DNA of 64,000 nucleotides from M3007 sp040397785 (GTDB lineage Bacteria; Bacteroidota; Bacteroidia; Chitinophagales; Saprospiraceae): contig JBBAVI010000020.1 of assembly GCA_040397785.1 (NCBI GenBank), forward strand, positions 1-64,000, given 5' to 3'. Positions 15,398-25,000 of the stretch are shown here, piece after piece. Below the pieces are notes generated by a model. It ran no database searches and had not been told where the DNA came from. It was given only the letters and a program-made list of their open reading frames with translations. Both the position numbers and the translations under genes were made by a program. Numbering within the stretch: the first letter of the stretch is position 1; each line of letters begins with the position of its first letter.

Positions 15398-16395
15398 TGC
15401 GTGCGCTTACACCTGCACAAGTACTTTTACACACCTTATCCAGCCAACTTTTAGCAAAAGCAGACGACTTTTTAGCGGCTTACCATACCTGTGCGGCCCT
15501 GCATGGCTTGTTATTGGAATGTACCGGATTGTCGGCGCAAGATTCCATTCAGATGACCGAATTGAGGCTTCCCTCTGGAAAAGCACTGGCACCTTTTTAT
15601 GCAGCAGCCTGTATTCAGGATCCATTGCGGACTAAAAAGTTTGCTCGCGGGGTATTCGAAGCAGTAAGCGCGGCCCAAAAAAGATTCCCAGGTGAACGAT
15701 TGCACTTGTTATATGCCGGAACGGGTCCTTTTGCAACGTTGATTTTGCCCCTTTGTACGGTGTTTTCTCCTTCAGAAATTGGCTTTACGCTCTTGGAAGC
15801 CCATCCGGAAAGTGCACGGCATTTGCATAAAGTGATCGATGCTTTTGGATTGCAGGATTTTGTACATTCCATCGAAGAAACCGACGCGACTATTTACCAG
15901 GCCTCCCAACCATTTCACATTTTACTGATTGAAACCATGCAGGCAGGTTTGGCAACAGAACCGCAATTGGCAATCACGCAGCATTTGGTTCCTCAACTTG
16001 TACCTGGTGGAACGTTGATTCCGCAAGCAATTACGATTCAGGCGGGATTATTGCACCCTGGGAAAGAAGACGCTTATTTGTTAGGTTTGACCACGGTGAG
16101 AGATTCTTACGCTGGATTAAGTCCTGTTTTTCAATTAAATGCCAATACATCGCTGCAGCAAACAGCAATTACGGCCATCGTGCCTGTTCCTTGGTTGCTG
16201 CGCAAGGATTACCCACAACTCATGTTGTTTACCAGCATCAAAATCACGGATTCAATTCTGTTGGATTTTTGGGAAAGCGGTCTTACGATTCCGCAACGTT
16301 TGGCAGATGTTATCTTCGAAAAAGACCTTGATTGTGAAGTTTACCTATATTACCAACAAGGCGAAAACCCCAAATTTTATACCAAAAATCAGTAA
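15397..16395 (+). CDS. Class I SAM methyltransferase-like protein (PRMT-like fold), collar-cluster associated
   Basis: The protein has 332 residues. Residues about 105-185 look like the Rossmann core of a class I methyltransferase: LHLLYAGTGPFATLILPLC (motif I, GTGPF), FTLLEAHPESA (acidic end of strand 2) and FHILLIETMQAGL (strand 4). This order, and the beta-strand C-terminal region with LVPGGTLIPQAITIQAG, resembles the protein arginine methyltransferase group. The first 100 residues are helical and the last 120 form an all-beta domain. Activity is not proven: motif I is AGTGPF rather than GxGxG. It is coupled to the DUF6916-like gene by a 1-nt overlap and is the last gene before the 260-bp gap preceding the second collar triplet. 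Confidence 0.65.
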   Translation: MRALTPAQVLLHTLSSQLLAKADDFLAAYHTCAALHGLLLECTGLSAQDSIQMTELRLPSGKALAPFYAAACIQDPLRTKKFARGVFEAVSAAQKRFPGERLHLLYAGTGPFATLILPLCTVFSPSEIGFTLLEAHPESARHLHKVIDAFGLQDFVHSIEETDATIYQASQPFHILLIETMQAGLATEPQLAITQHLVPQLVPGGTLIPQAITIQAGLLHPGKEDAYLLGLTTVRDSYAGLSPVFQLNANTSLQQTAITAIVPVPWLLRKDYPQLMLFTSIKITDSILLDFWESGLTIPQRLADVIFEKDLDCEVYLYYQQGENPKFYTKNQ

Positions 16396-16450
16396 AATTA
16401 ACTTAATAAATTTTTATTATACAAACAAGATATGAATGAAAAAGTAAATA

Positions 16451-16458
16451 TACATTTG
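16451..16458 (+). promoter_or_regulatory. Possible -7 box for the second collar triplet
   Basis: TACATTTG matches TAnnTTTG and is the same 8-mer used in the putative promoter at 12187. It lies about 200 bp upstream of the next start codon, within the 260-bp spacer. No -33 element is apparent, so this could be chance. Confidence 0.25.
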
Positions 16459-16655
16459 CTGAGCAGATGATTGTAGATTGGATGCATCGTATAGCGCGTT
16501 GAGTGGCATCCGCTTTTAATACTTCCTTTTTCCCGTAATATTATTTTGTCACTGCTGCGTGGGCACCGTAGTGGAGCTGGGTTTTGTCTTGAATACAACG
16601 TGCTGACAACACGTTTGTCATATTATTTTATTTTTTCATTCTTAACAATCTTATT

Positions 16656-17165
16656 ATGTCAGAACCATTTATGGGGGAGATCATGATTGCTGGTTTCAAC
16701 TTTGCACCTAAAGGCTGGGCTTTATGCAACGGCCAATTGATGCCGACACAGCAGAATGCAGCCCTGTTTGCCCTGTTAGGCCCGACCTATGGCGGCGATG
16801 GCCGATCCACTTTTGCCCTTCCCGATTTACAGGGTCGTGCAGCGATGCACCACAACGATGCATTCCCGCAAGGGTTAAAAGGCGGCAGCGCAACCATTAC
16901 ACTTGACACCACCCAACTTCCACAACACCAGCATAATATGATGGCGATTGTCGTGGATCCCAGCGTTAACACCAACAATCCGGCTGGCAGTTTATATACC
17001 AATTCCGCTCCTGCCGAGTTTTATTCCGCCACCTTAACTCCAACCCAGGCGAACCCTGCTACGGTTACCAAAACAGGTGCAAATCTGCCGCACAACAACC
17101 TTCAGCCTTCCCTGGTACTGAATTTTTGTATTGCGTTGCAAGGTATTTTCCCTTCCACTAACTAA
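16656..17165 (+). CDS. Phage tail collar domain protein, subtype A'
   Basis: The protein has 169 residues with the collar domain at about 6-62 (GEIMIAGFNFAPKGWALCNG, LFALLGPTYGGDG, FALPDLQGRAAMH). The C-terminal half carries SAPAEFYS, matching subtype A at 12975, and ends NFCIALQGIFPSTN, nearly the same ending as subtype A. It opens the second triplet. Its divergence from subtype A in the central region is large, so the duplication is old or the middle is under diversifying pressure. Confidence 0.88.
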   Translation: MSEPFMGEIMIAGFNFAPKGWALCNGQLMPTQQNAALFALLGPTYGGDGRSTFALPDLQGRAAMHHNDAFPQGLKGGSATITLDTTQLPQHQHNMMAIVVDPSVNTNNPAGSLYTNSAPAEFYSATLTPTQANPATVTKTGANLPHNNLQPSLVLNFCIALQGIFPSTN

Positions 17166-17202
17166 GCAAAACCCCATTTTTAACAACACAAATTGAATCA
17201 AT

Positions 17203-17718
17203 ATGGTACCTTTTATTGGTCAAATTAAAATATTTGCCGGAAGTTTTGCGCCGGATGGTTGGCTCTTCTGCGATGGAAGTCTGTTGTCTATTGAAGCGTA
17301 TGACGCCTTGTTTAACTTGCTTGGAACTACCTATGGGGGAGACGGCGTATATACCTTCGGACTTCCAGATTTGCGCAGCAGAACGCCCATACACCAAGGT
17401 TTTGGCCCAGATGGCCAAAACTATGTAATCGGCGAACAACTCGGCGATGAAACCGAAACGCTGTTGCCAAACCATTTACCAGCACATACCCACACCCTAA
17501 CTGCATCAAGTGCAATAGCAAACACACCAAACCCAGCCAATAATTACATAGCACAGTCTTCACAGGTAAATGCCTTTTTTGGGGATAACCCAAACGTTAC
17601 CATGCAAAACAATGCCTTAACCCTTGTTGGTGGTTCGCAGCCGCATGAAAATAGAATGCCTTTCCTGACGACTTCCTTCATCATTGCGTATGAGGGCATT
17701 TTCCCACAACATTCATAA
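17203..17718 (+). CDS. Phage tail collar domain protein, subtype B'
   Basis: The protein has 171 residues. The collar domain (GQIKIFAGSFAPDGWLFCDG, TTYGGDGVYTFGLPDLRSR) is of the FAGSF/FCDG type seen in subtype B at 13515, and the segment NNYIAQSSQVNAFFGDN is shared with it. It has an extra GPDGQNYVIGEQLGDE loop after the HQG motif. Second in the A'-B'-C' triplet. Confidence 0.88.
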   Translation: MVPFIGQIKIFAGSFAPDGWLFCDGSLLSIEAYDALFNLLGTTYGGDGVYTFGLPDLRSRTPIHQGFGPDGQNYVIGEQLGDETETLLPNHLPAHTHTLTASSAIANTPNPANNYIAQSSQVNAFFGDNPNVTMQNNALTLVGGSQPHENRMPFLTTSFIIAYEGIFPQHS

Positions 17719-17736
17719 ATAAACCATTTTATAACT

Positions 17737-18255
17737 ATGTCAGAACCATATTTGGGTGAAATCCGCATTGTCGGTTTCAATTTTCCACCAACTGGCTGGG
17801 CCGTTTGTGAAGGCCAAACCCTCCCCATTAGACAAAATACAGCCCTGTTTTCACTCTTAACCACCCTGTATGGTGGCGACGGGAAAACTACTTTCGGCCT
17901 TCCTGATTATCGCGGACGTATTCCTGTCTTTTATGGACAAGGAAGGGATCTTACCAAATATGTGGAAGGTGAAACAGGGGGCGTAGAAACGGTTACCCTT
18001 ACAACGAATGAAATTCCACCACATTCCCACAATGTGATGGCGGTTGCCGATCCGGGCGATACCAATGTAATCACTGGCAATAGCATTGCCCGCTCTTCCG
18101 GTGGTGCCATCTATTCAGGCGGAAACGCCAATGTAAATTTCAATCAAGGTTCCATTGGTTTGACCGGCAATAACATGCCGCATGCCAATATGCAGCCTTT
18201 TCTTTCCCTGAATTTTATCATTGCGCTGCAAGGTGTTTTTCCACAACGTCCATAA
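17737..18255 (+). CDS. Phage tail collar domain protein, subtype C'
   Basis: The protein has 172 residues. The collar domain (GEIRIVGFNFPPTGWAVCEG, LFSLLTTLYGGDGKTTFGLP) is followed by a loop with YGQGRDLTKYVEGE. DPGDTNVITGNSIARSSGGA marks it as the counterpart of subtype C at 14031. It is the last gene of the cluster; a hairpin terminator follows 28 bp downstream. Confidence 0.88.
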   Translation: MSEPYLGEIRIVGFNFPPTGWAVCEGQTLPIRQNTALFSLLTTLYGGDGKTTFGLPDYRGRIPVFYGQGRDLTKYVEGETGGVETVTLTTNEIPPHSHNVMAVADPGDTNVITGNSIARSSGGAIYSGGNANVNFNQGSIGLTGNNMPHANMQPFLSLNFIIALQGVFPQRP

Positions 18256-18283
18256 GCATACGTATACCAATCTGAAAAAGCAA

Positions 18284-18313
18284 AAGGGAGCCTGCTGTGT
18301 TGCGGGCTCCCTT
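18284..18313. terminator. Bidirectional hairpin terminator
   Basis: AAGGGAGCCTGC pairs with GCGGGCTCCCTT (one mismatch, 6-nt loop TGTGTT), followed on the plus strand by a short T-rich run. It sits between convergent genes: the collar cluster (plus) and the first metalloprotease (minus). Confidence 0.75.
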
Positions 18314-18338
18314 CCATTTTTATAAAACAAACAAAATT

Positions 18339-21300
18339 TTAGCGCACAACCAGTTTCTTCACCCCAACGCCCTGAGCGCCTTCTACCCGCACCACATACA
18401 TACCGCTGGCAAATGCCCCAGTGGCCAGGCGCAAACGATCAGCACCTGCTGGCAACAGACTTTCCAGCACCATCCGGCCTGAAATATCCATAACGCTCAC
18501 CCGCATAGCACTGCTTTCCAAGTGATCCATATTTACCCAAACCTCGTCAGAAGCAGGATTGGGATATAAATCGAAATGGAGTGGCCGTTTGGCTGCATCC
18601 TGGGTACTCACCAACATGGTATTGATGACAAACTTTGGTACCGCCAAATATCCACCCTCGCCGTCGCTTACTACAAACCGGAAACCATCGGGTCCCGCAT
18701 TAGCACCAAAATCGTAAAATCGCAAAGCGCCATTGTTTACCTCTTCCTGGGTAAAATGATCGCCTACTTTCAAGGCACCTACCCCAATTTTATCCAAAAG
18801 ACCATATTCCGGAACAGTTACCAAGGTATATTTCAACTGGTTTGCACTGTTGTTGGCATCTTCGGTCAGCAACAAACCGGTTGGGATCGCCGCATTGGTA
18901 CCGGGGGAAAGTTGTAACACATTGTTATTCACCAAATAAGGTGGTTGCAGGGTTGCACTTGCACAAAATTCGAGGCTAAATGCCGAAAATCCGCCACCAC
19001 CGCCAACAACATTATCCTTTACACGCAAGGTCCACAAACCCGTAGAATTTTGTCCGTTAAATACCGACAGCGGGTTTTGTGGGCGCATCGCATTGCCATT
19101 ATTAAAAGGTGGACAAGCAAAATTACCCAAGGCCGCATCATCCAAAGCAAAATCAAATGCGCCATTGAAATTCGCACATTTATCGGCAAATAAAACCAGT
19201 TCGGTGCCTGTTGGACTGATCAGTTTGACATTCAGGTCTTTTAAAAACTCGTGGTATCCTTTTAGTTTTTTTACGTTGATATCCGCGATAGTTCCGCCCG
19301 CATTGACCGAAATTTTGGATTCGACGGTGGGCGTACTGCTCCCTGAGATGTTTTTGGGCATATCGTTGGCATCAAACGTGGAGCAGTTTTCCACATAGGT
19401 CGAGAAGAAAAACGGCTCGCTCCACGGGGCAATACCACATTCGTTGCGTGGGCGTACGTGCCAATAATAGGCGTTCCCTTTTTCGAGCAAACTGGGTATT
19501 TTGAAGGTATCGACTAAAACGCCCGATTTGGAACCAACCAACACATCAAAGGCTGGGCTTTTGGATACTTCTACATCGTATGTTTCAGCATCCTGGGCTT
19601 TGTTCCAACGCACAATTTGCACCAACCCGAGGTTTACGGAACCATCGTTTGGCAATTGCAGCGACAGTGCCGAGAAATCATTGCGCACCAGCTCGAAACT
19701 AATTGGTCGAATGAGTGTATCGGTGCTGCCTTGCAAGCTGGCGCGCACATTTACCGAGAAAATACCGTTTTCATTGACATTATTCAAATCAATGGTCAGG
19801 GTAGTTTGTTCGCCTGGTTGGATGGTGTTTGCCGAAAAAGTAGCCGAGGCGCCAGCAGGCAGGTTGCCCTCGAGGCTCAATTGAACCGGGGTATTGAAAC
19901 CCAGCACGCCCGCACTCAGAATATCGGCCGTAAATACGTTTGGCAGACAAATTTTGGCATAGTCTTTAGACAAACCAAAGGTAAATGAAGGCTGGGTTGG
20001 GCTTACGATTTTGAAATTGGTATTGGAAATATCGTAAAACACATTATCCGCAGCATCTATGCGCACCCTGGCGCTATTTGTTTGGTTATCAGGCACCAAT
20101 ACATATTGACTGCCGTCGTTTTCCACACCTGAAGCGAGTACAATTGGATAGGTTTGGCCGCCATCGGTGCTCAATCTGATGTTTACCAATTTGCAGTTTA
20201 CGGGCGCTTTGTCGGTATTCGATACATCCCAGGTTACATTTGCATATTCCCCTGATTTCCAGGAATTTGCCGCAGTATTTGGGCTTTGAACGGTAAACGG
20301 ACCTGCACCAGCCCACGATTTGAAGGCCACATCGGCCCAACCGACACCGCCACCACCGGTGCGGTTATCGCGTGCGGCAAGTCGGAAAGTAAGGTCACGC
20401 GTGTAGGTAGGCAATTGCTCGGCCGCGCTGAATCCACTTGCCAGCACGGTGCTTAAACGCGGAAAATACCGGTTGGTAACGTTTACTGCTGGCCAAGTAC
20501 GAAATGTTGCCGTATTTGCTTCCGGGATACCCAGGGGCGTTTCCGGGCCCGCATCTACTTCCTCCCAGTTGTACACCAGCGGGTCGCCATCCGGGTCGGT
20601 GGCCGTGCCGGTCAGTTCAAACGGGGTAGAAATTGGGATGAAAAAGTTATCTTGATATGGTAAGGTTACGGTTGGGGCATTGTTGGTGGTGGTTAAAAAA
20701 GTACCACAGGCCGTGCCGCCATTAAACGTATAGAAATTTTTGATCTCTTCAATAGAGCCTGCATGGTAGTATAAATCGGAGTATCCCTGAATGTTATCAG
20801 GGCCGCAAGCCCCAGCATACGACATGATGGTACTGCCACTGCCTGGTTCGAAAGCAGTGAGGCCCGCACGGCCGCCACCACCATCACAACGGTTCCAGGA
20901 GTGTCCACCGCTCATTTGATGCCCTACTTCCTGCCCTACTACATTTAGGAAAAAATTACCATAATTGCCCGCGCCATTTCCAGCCGAACAACCGCGGCCT
21001 TTGCCGTTGCCGCAGGTAATACCACCTGCTACGCCAATCGCACCGCCCGTGATGTAGCGTGCGTACACATGCCCCACATCAAATGCAACGGCACCCACAT
21101 ATTGGTTTAGTACGCCCGAATTTTGATCCAACCAGTTGCCTACCTCCTGTCCAGTGTATGGATCTGAATTCGGGTTCAGAAAAATCACATTGCCCGTACC
21201 ATTGATCAATTGCAAACGCAGGTCGATGTCACGCTCAAAAAAGCCGCTTACCATATTGCTGTATTCGGTCAATGCCGAAAGCACCAGGGGCTTGGTTCCG

Positions 21301-21992
21301 CCATGATCCTCTGCAAACTCGCCTGTAGTAGCCACCACATACCGGTACACCTTCATGCGCACGGGGTCGAGCACCGTACCACGCTCCTCCACGGCCGGTG
21401 TAAAGGGCTGCTCAGAAACAGGGGTATCGGTGGTGCCTTCGTTTCCAGGAATCCATTTGCGCTCCAGTTGCTGGAGGGGCGTGCTTAATTCATCACGCTG
21501 GCTGTACACTAAAAAAAACTGCTCCTGATTCCAGGAATAAGGCTCAATAAAAGCGCAACTCAAATCGGGATACATCAACATGGCCCGAAATCCGCGCGCG
21601 GTGTAACTGCATCGAATACCAAATGCACCATTGCGCAAAGAACGACCAGCATAGGTTTTAATATAGGGTGCGCTTGCAGCAAGTTCAGGATCGAGCATCG
21701 CAGTTTCCCACACGCTAAATGCTTCTGTGCCGCCGCCTGGCAAGGGTACGGATATCACACAAGTGGCTGCATTGGCCGCCGGGGTAAACTCCATGGGTGC
21801 AAGTTGCAAAATTGTTTTTAAACCTTGGTAATCAAGCGAATAGGTTTCGTAAGCATTTGGAAATATACCTCGAAACAAAGGTTTTGTCAGGCGCACCGCA
21901 GATTCCGGAATCGCTTGAAAGAAATAATTAGTTTGCCCAAATAATTGGATCGCCATGATGGCCAAACAAACGAGCAGGAATATTTTTTTCAT
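18339..21992 (-). CDS. Secreted reprolysin-type metalloprotease paralogue with altered zinc motif, T9SS type A sorting domain
   Basis: The start is taken at 21992 because MKKIFLLVCLAIMAIQLFGQ is a clear signal peptide; the 16 codons upstream are not signal-like. Domains in order: pro-region (about 20-200), reprolysin-like M12B metalloprotease (about 215-440), two Ig/FnIII-like segments, P-domain (TVESKISVNAGG... to STGLWTLRVKD, about 920-1040), cadherin-like domain (to about 1130) and T9SS type A sorting domain (LYPNPASDEVWVN... KKLVVR). The zinc motif reads Q354-EVGHQMSGGH where its two neighbours have HExxHQxSGxH. The first zinc-binding His is Gln (codon CAG, plus-strand 20931-20933), while Glu355, His358 and His364 remain. 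It may be a pseudoprotease or have weakened metal binding. The next paralogue ends 47 bp upstream. Confidence 0.9.
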   Translation of the reverse strand: MKKIFLLVCLAIMAIQLFGQTNYFFQAIPESAVRLTKPLFRGIFPNAYETYSLDYQGLKTILQLAPMEFTPAANAATCVISVPLPGGGTEAFSVWETAMLDPELAASAPYIKTYAGRSLRNGAFGIRCSYTARGFRAMLMYPDLSCAFIEPYSWNQEQFFLVYSQRDELSTPLQQLERKWIPGNEGTTDTPVSEQPFTPAVEERGTVLDPVRMKVYRYVVATTGEFAEDHGGTKPLVLSALTEYSNMVSGFFERDIDLRLQLINGTGNVIFLNPNSDPYTGQEVGNWLDQNSGVLNQYVGAVAFDVGHVYARYITGGAIGVAGGITCGNGKGRGCSAGNGAGNYGNFFLNVVGQEVGHQMSGGHSWNRCDGGGGRAGLTAFEPGSGSTIMSYAGACGPDNIQGYSDLYYHAGSIEEIKNFYTFNGGTACGTFLTTTNNAPTVTLPYQDNFFIPISTPFELTGTATDPDGDPLVYNWEEVDAGPETPLGIPEANTATFRTWPAVNVTNRYFPRLSTVLASGFSAAEQLPTYTRDLTFRLAARDNRTGGGGVGWADVAFKSWAGAGPFTVQSPNTAANSWKSGEYANVTWDVSNTDKAPVNCKLVNIRLSTDGGQTYPIVLASGVENDGSQYVLVPDNQTNSARVRIDAADNVFYDISNTNFKIVSPTQPSFTFGLSKDYAKICLPNVFTADILSAGVLGFNTPVQLSLEGNLPAGASATFSANTIQPGEQTTLTIDLNNVNENGIFSVNVRASLQGSTDTLIRPISFELVRNDFSALSLQLPNDGSVNLGLVQIVRWNKAQDAETYDVEVSKSPAFDVLVGSKSGVLVDTFKIPSLLEKGNAYYWHVRPRNECGIAPWSEPFFFSTYVENCSTFDANDMPKNISGSSTPTVESKISVNAGGTIADINVKKLKGYHEFLKDLNVKLISPTGTELVLFADKCANFNGAFDFALDDAALGNFACPPFNNGNAMRPQNPLSVFNGQNSTGLWTLRVKDNVVGGGGGFSAFSLEFCASATLQPPYLVNNNVLQLSPGTNAAIPTGLLLTEDANNSANQLKYTLVTVPEYGLLDKIGVGALKVGDHFTQEEVNNGALRFYDFGANAGPDGFRFVVSDGEGGYLAVPKFVINTMLVSTQDAAKRPLHFDLYPNPASDEVWVNMDHLESSAMRVSVMDISGRMVLESLLPAGADRLRLATGAFASGMYVVRVEGAQGVGVKKLVVR

Positions 21993-22039
21993 AAAAAAGA
22001 TTGTTTTGACTTTGAGTGCAAGGTCGAAATTTTGAGGCA

Positions 22040-25000
22040 CTAATGTACTACCAGTTTTTGTACGCCCGTTCCTTTTTCACTGTCAATTCGAACCATATAC
22101 ATCGCTGCAGGTATCCCGTTTAAAGACAGCAGAAGTTGGTTGCTTCCTGTTGCCGGCAACCAATTTCGAAGGGGAACACCTGCCATATTGAGCAAGGTAA
22201 CGCGGGTGTTCGGACCAAAATTTTCAGGTGCCGTCAATAAAACAGCGTCCTGGGCTGGATTTGGGCTTAGGGAAAAGGCAAATGGTGTGCGTGGTTGCCA
22301 GGTAGCGGTAACCAGGGGTTGGATAACAAAGGTATCGGCAACTAATCCGCCTTCACCATCGGTTACAGTAAAGCGGAAAGCATCCGCTCCTGTATTTAAC
22401 CCATAATCAAAATACCGCAAACCGCCATTGTTGATGTCTGTTTGGGTAAATTGATCACCCACCTGCAATGTACTTATCGCATTTTTTTGGAGCAAACCTT
22501 TTTGCGGCACCGTTAACATGGTAAACACCAACTGATCGGCTGTATTGTTGGCATCTTCGGCCAATAAACTTGCAGACTCGATGCCCTGATTGGCCCCGGA
22601 AGATACCTGCAATACCTTATTTTGAACCAAAATGGGCGGTGGCAGGATTTCTTGTCCGCAAATTTCCAGTGCAAAATCGGTAATCGAGCCACCCGAGCCG
22701 ATGGTATTATCCTTTACCCGCAGTGTCCAAACCCCCGTTGAGTTTTCGCCATTAAAAGGCGCTAAGGGGTTTTGGGCATTATAAATAAGTCCATTGTTGG
22801 CAGGCGGACAAGGGAAAGCGCCCGGTGCTGCATCATCCAATCCCAGGTTGAAACTGCCGTTGTAATTGGCACATTTATCTTTAAAAAGGATTACCTGGGT
22901 ACCTTGTGGGCTGATTAAGGTAGCCTGTAGATCTCTAAAAAACGCATGAAAACCTTTGAGTTGTATAATATTTACATCACTGATGGTGCCGCCGCCATTT
23001 ACCGTAATTTTTGACTCTACAGTGGGCGTCGAACCACCGGAAATGACTTTTGGCAGGTCGTTTGCAGTACGTGTATTGCAACTTTGTACGATGGTGGCAA
23101 ATACATTTGGGCCAATCCAAGGCCCTGCTCCACATTCATTGATGGGACGTACGCGCCAGTAATACACCTGGCTTTTGGGCAGTACCAAGGGTACTTTAAA
23201 GGTATCGGCCAGTACATTGAGTTTGGTACTAATCAGGGTGCTGGCATCAAAACCGGGGTTGCTCGCCAACTGTACTTCATAATATTCGGCATCAATGGCT
23301 CCGTCCCAGCGCAAAATCACCCCTTGGGATACACCAGAGAGGCCGTTTATTGGCGATTTGAGCGCCATGGCATCAAAATTATTGGAAATTAAGCGCAAAC
23401 GCACCGTTTCCGACAAATTGATGCTATCGGTTTTTGCTAAAATAGAAAAATCAAAATCTGCAGCAGCGGTTCCATTTGGGAAGGCTATATCCAACTGAAC
23501 TGCATCGCCGGGCATTGCCGGATTGGGACTGAATACAACACTTGCCTCGTCCGGCAAACCTTGCGCCTCAAAACTGATCGGTTGGTTAAATCCCGCCAAA
23601 CTGCGGGTACTCAGGGTTGTTTGATAATTGCCCGGCAAACAAACGCGTGCTTCCAGGTCGCCTGGACAGAAACTAAAGGTGGGGGCTACACCTGGCTTTA
23701 GCGCAAAATAAGACTTTGAAAGGTTGTAAAAAACGTTTCCAACAGATTCTATTTTAATGATCGCACTGTCGCTTGCAACTTCAGGCAGCAGCACACAAGC
23801 CCGACCTGTATTGGGTGCGCCTTGCAAAAGCAGGTAGGGGAAAGTTTTTCCACCATCGATACTCAGGCTGATGTTTACCTGCGAACAGTTCACCGGTGCT
23901 CGGTCGGTATTGGCGACGTTCCAGTTCACGGTTTCATAGGCATCAGTTGCCCAAGTAGTGGTGTCGCTGGGAATGTTCACGACAAAAGGCCCGGTATTGG
24001 CAGCCACCGTGACCAACATGTCATCAAAAACTATACTTCCGCCCACCGGATCATTGTCGCGCATGGTCACCCGAAAGTTCATTTTCCGTCCCACACCAGG
24101 GAGTTCTTCCCAATCATCATTTGTTTGATCAATTACATCCTGGAAGCGCGGGAAAAAGCGGCTCGGTGCCGTACTTGGGTTGAATGTTCGGAAAAGGGGC
24201 CCCAAGGCATTGGTTGAGACAGGAGGTTGTGTACTTGCATCGGCATCCATTTGCTCCCAGCAATAGGTCAGCGAATCCGAATCAATATCCGATCCCAAGG
24301 CCGTGAGGACGAACGGTGTTCCGCGCGGAATGGTAAAGTCAGCACCCGCATTTACCGAAGGGGCTATATTGCCTGTTGCGGTTTTCATTGGGCAGTTGTC
24401 TCCATCTCCAACGGTGATAAAGCCTAGAATTTCTTCTACATTGACCCCATGAAAATAGGGATCGCTGTTGGGTTGCACATTGGGTGGACAAATGCCCGCA
24501 TATCCCATAATGGTAGTGCCGCTTCCAGGTTCCATGGAGGTTTGTCCGGCGCGGTTGCAATCGTTATTTTGGGTATGGTTGCCGGAAAACTGATGCCCTA
24601 TTTCATGTGAAACATAATCAATATCAAATGGATCGCCAATGGGCGCAGGCAGGCCGGTTACGCCGTACGCTTTATCGCCCGTACATACAACGCCCAATCC
24701 GGCAATACCGCCACCGCCGGTACTGAACACATGCCCGATGTCGTAAGCGCCAGACCCCACCCGGGTGTTACAGGCTATTTTGTTTTGACCGAGCATGGTA
24801 CCACCGTCCTCATTATCATAGGGATCAGATCCGCTCAGAAGGTTGATCAGGGTGTCGTTTTTGGCAATAATCTGCATGCGTACAGCAAATTCGTTTTCAT
24901 ATACGCCATTGACGCGGTGCATACTCGTTGCCATGGCGGCCATCACCAAGGGAACGGTACCGCCGTGAAAGTCGGCATATTCCCCCGTACACGCGAGCGC

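Noticed and set aside
12975..18255. A prophage
   Set aside because: There is no terminase, portal, capsid, tail-tube, lysis or integrase gene nearby; only collar-domain proteins and enzymes occur.
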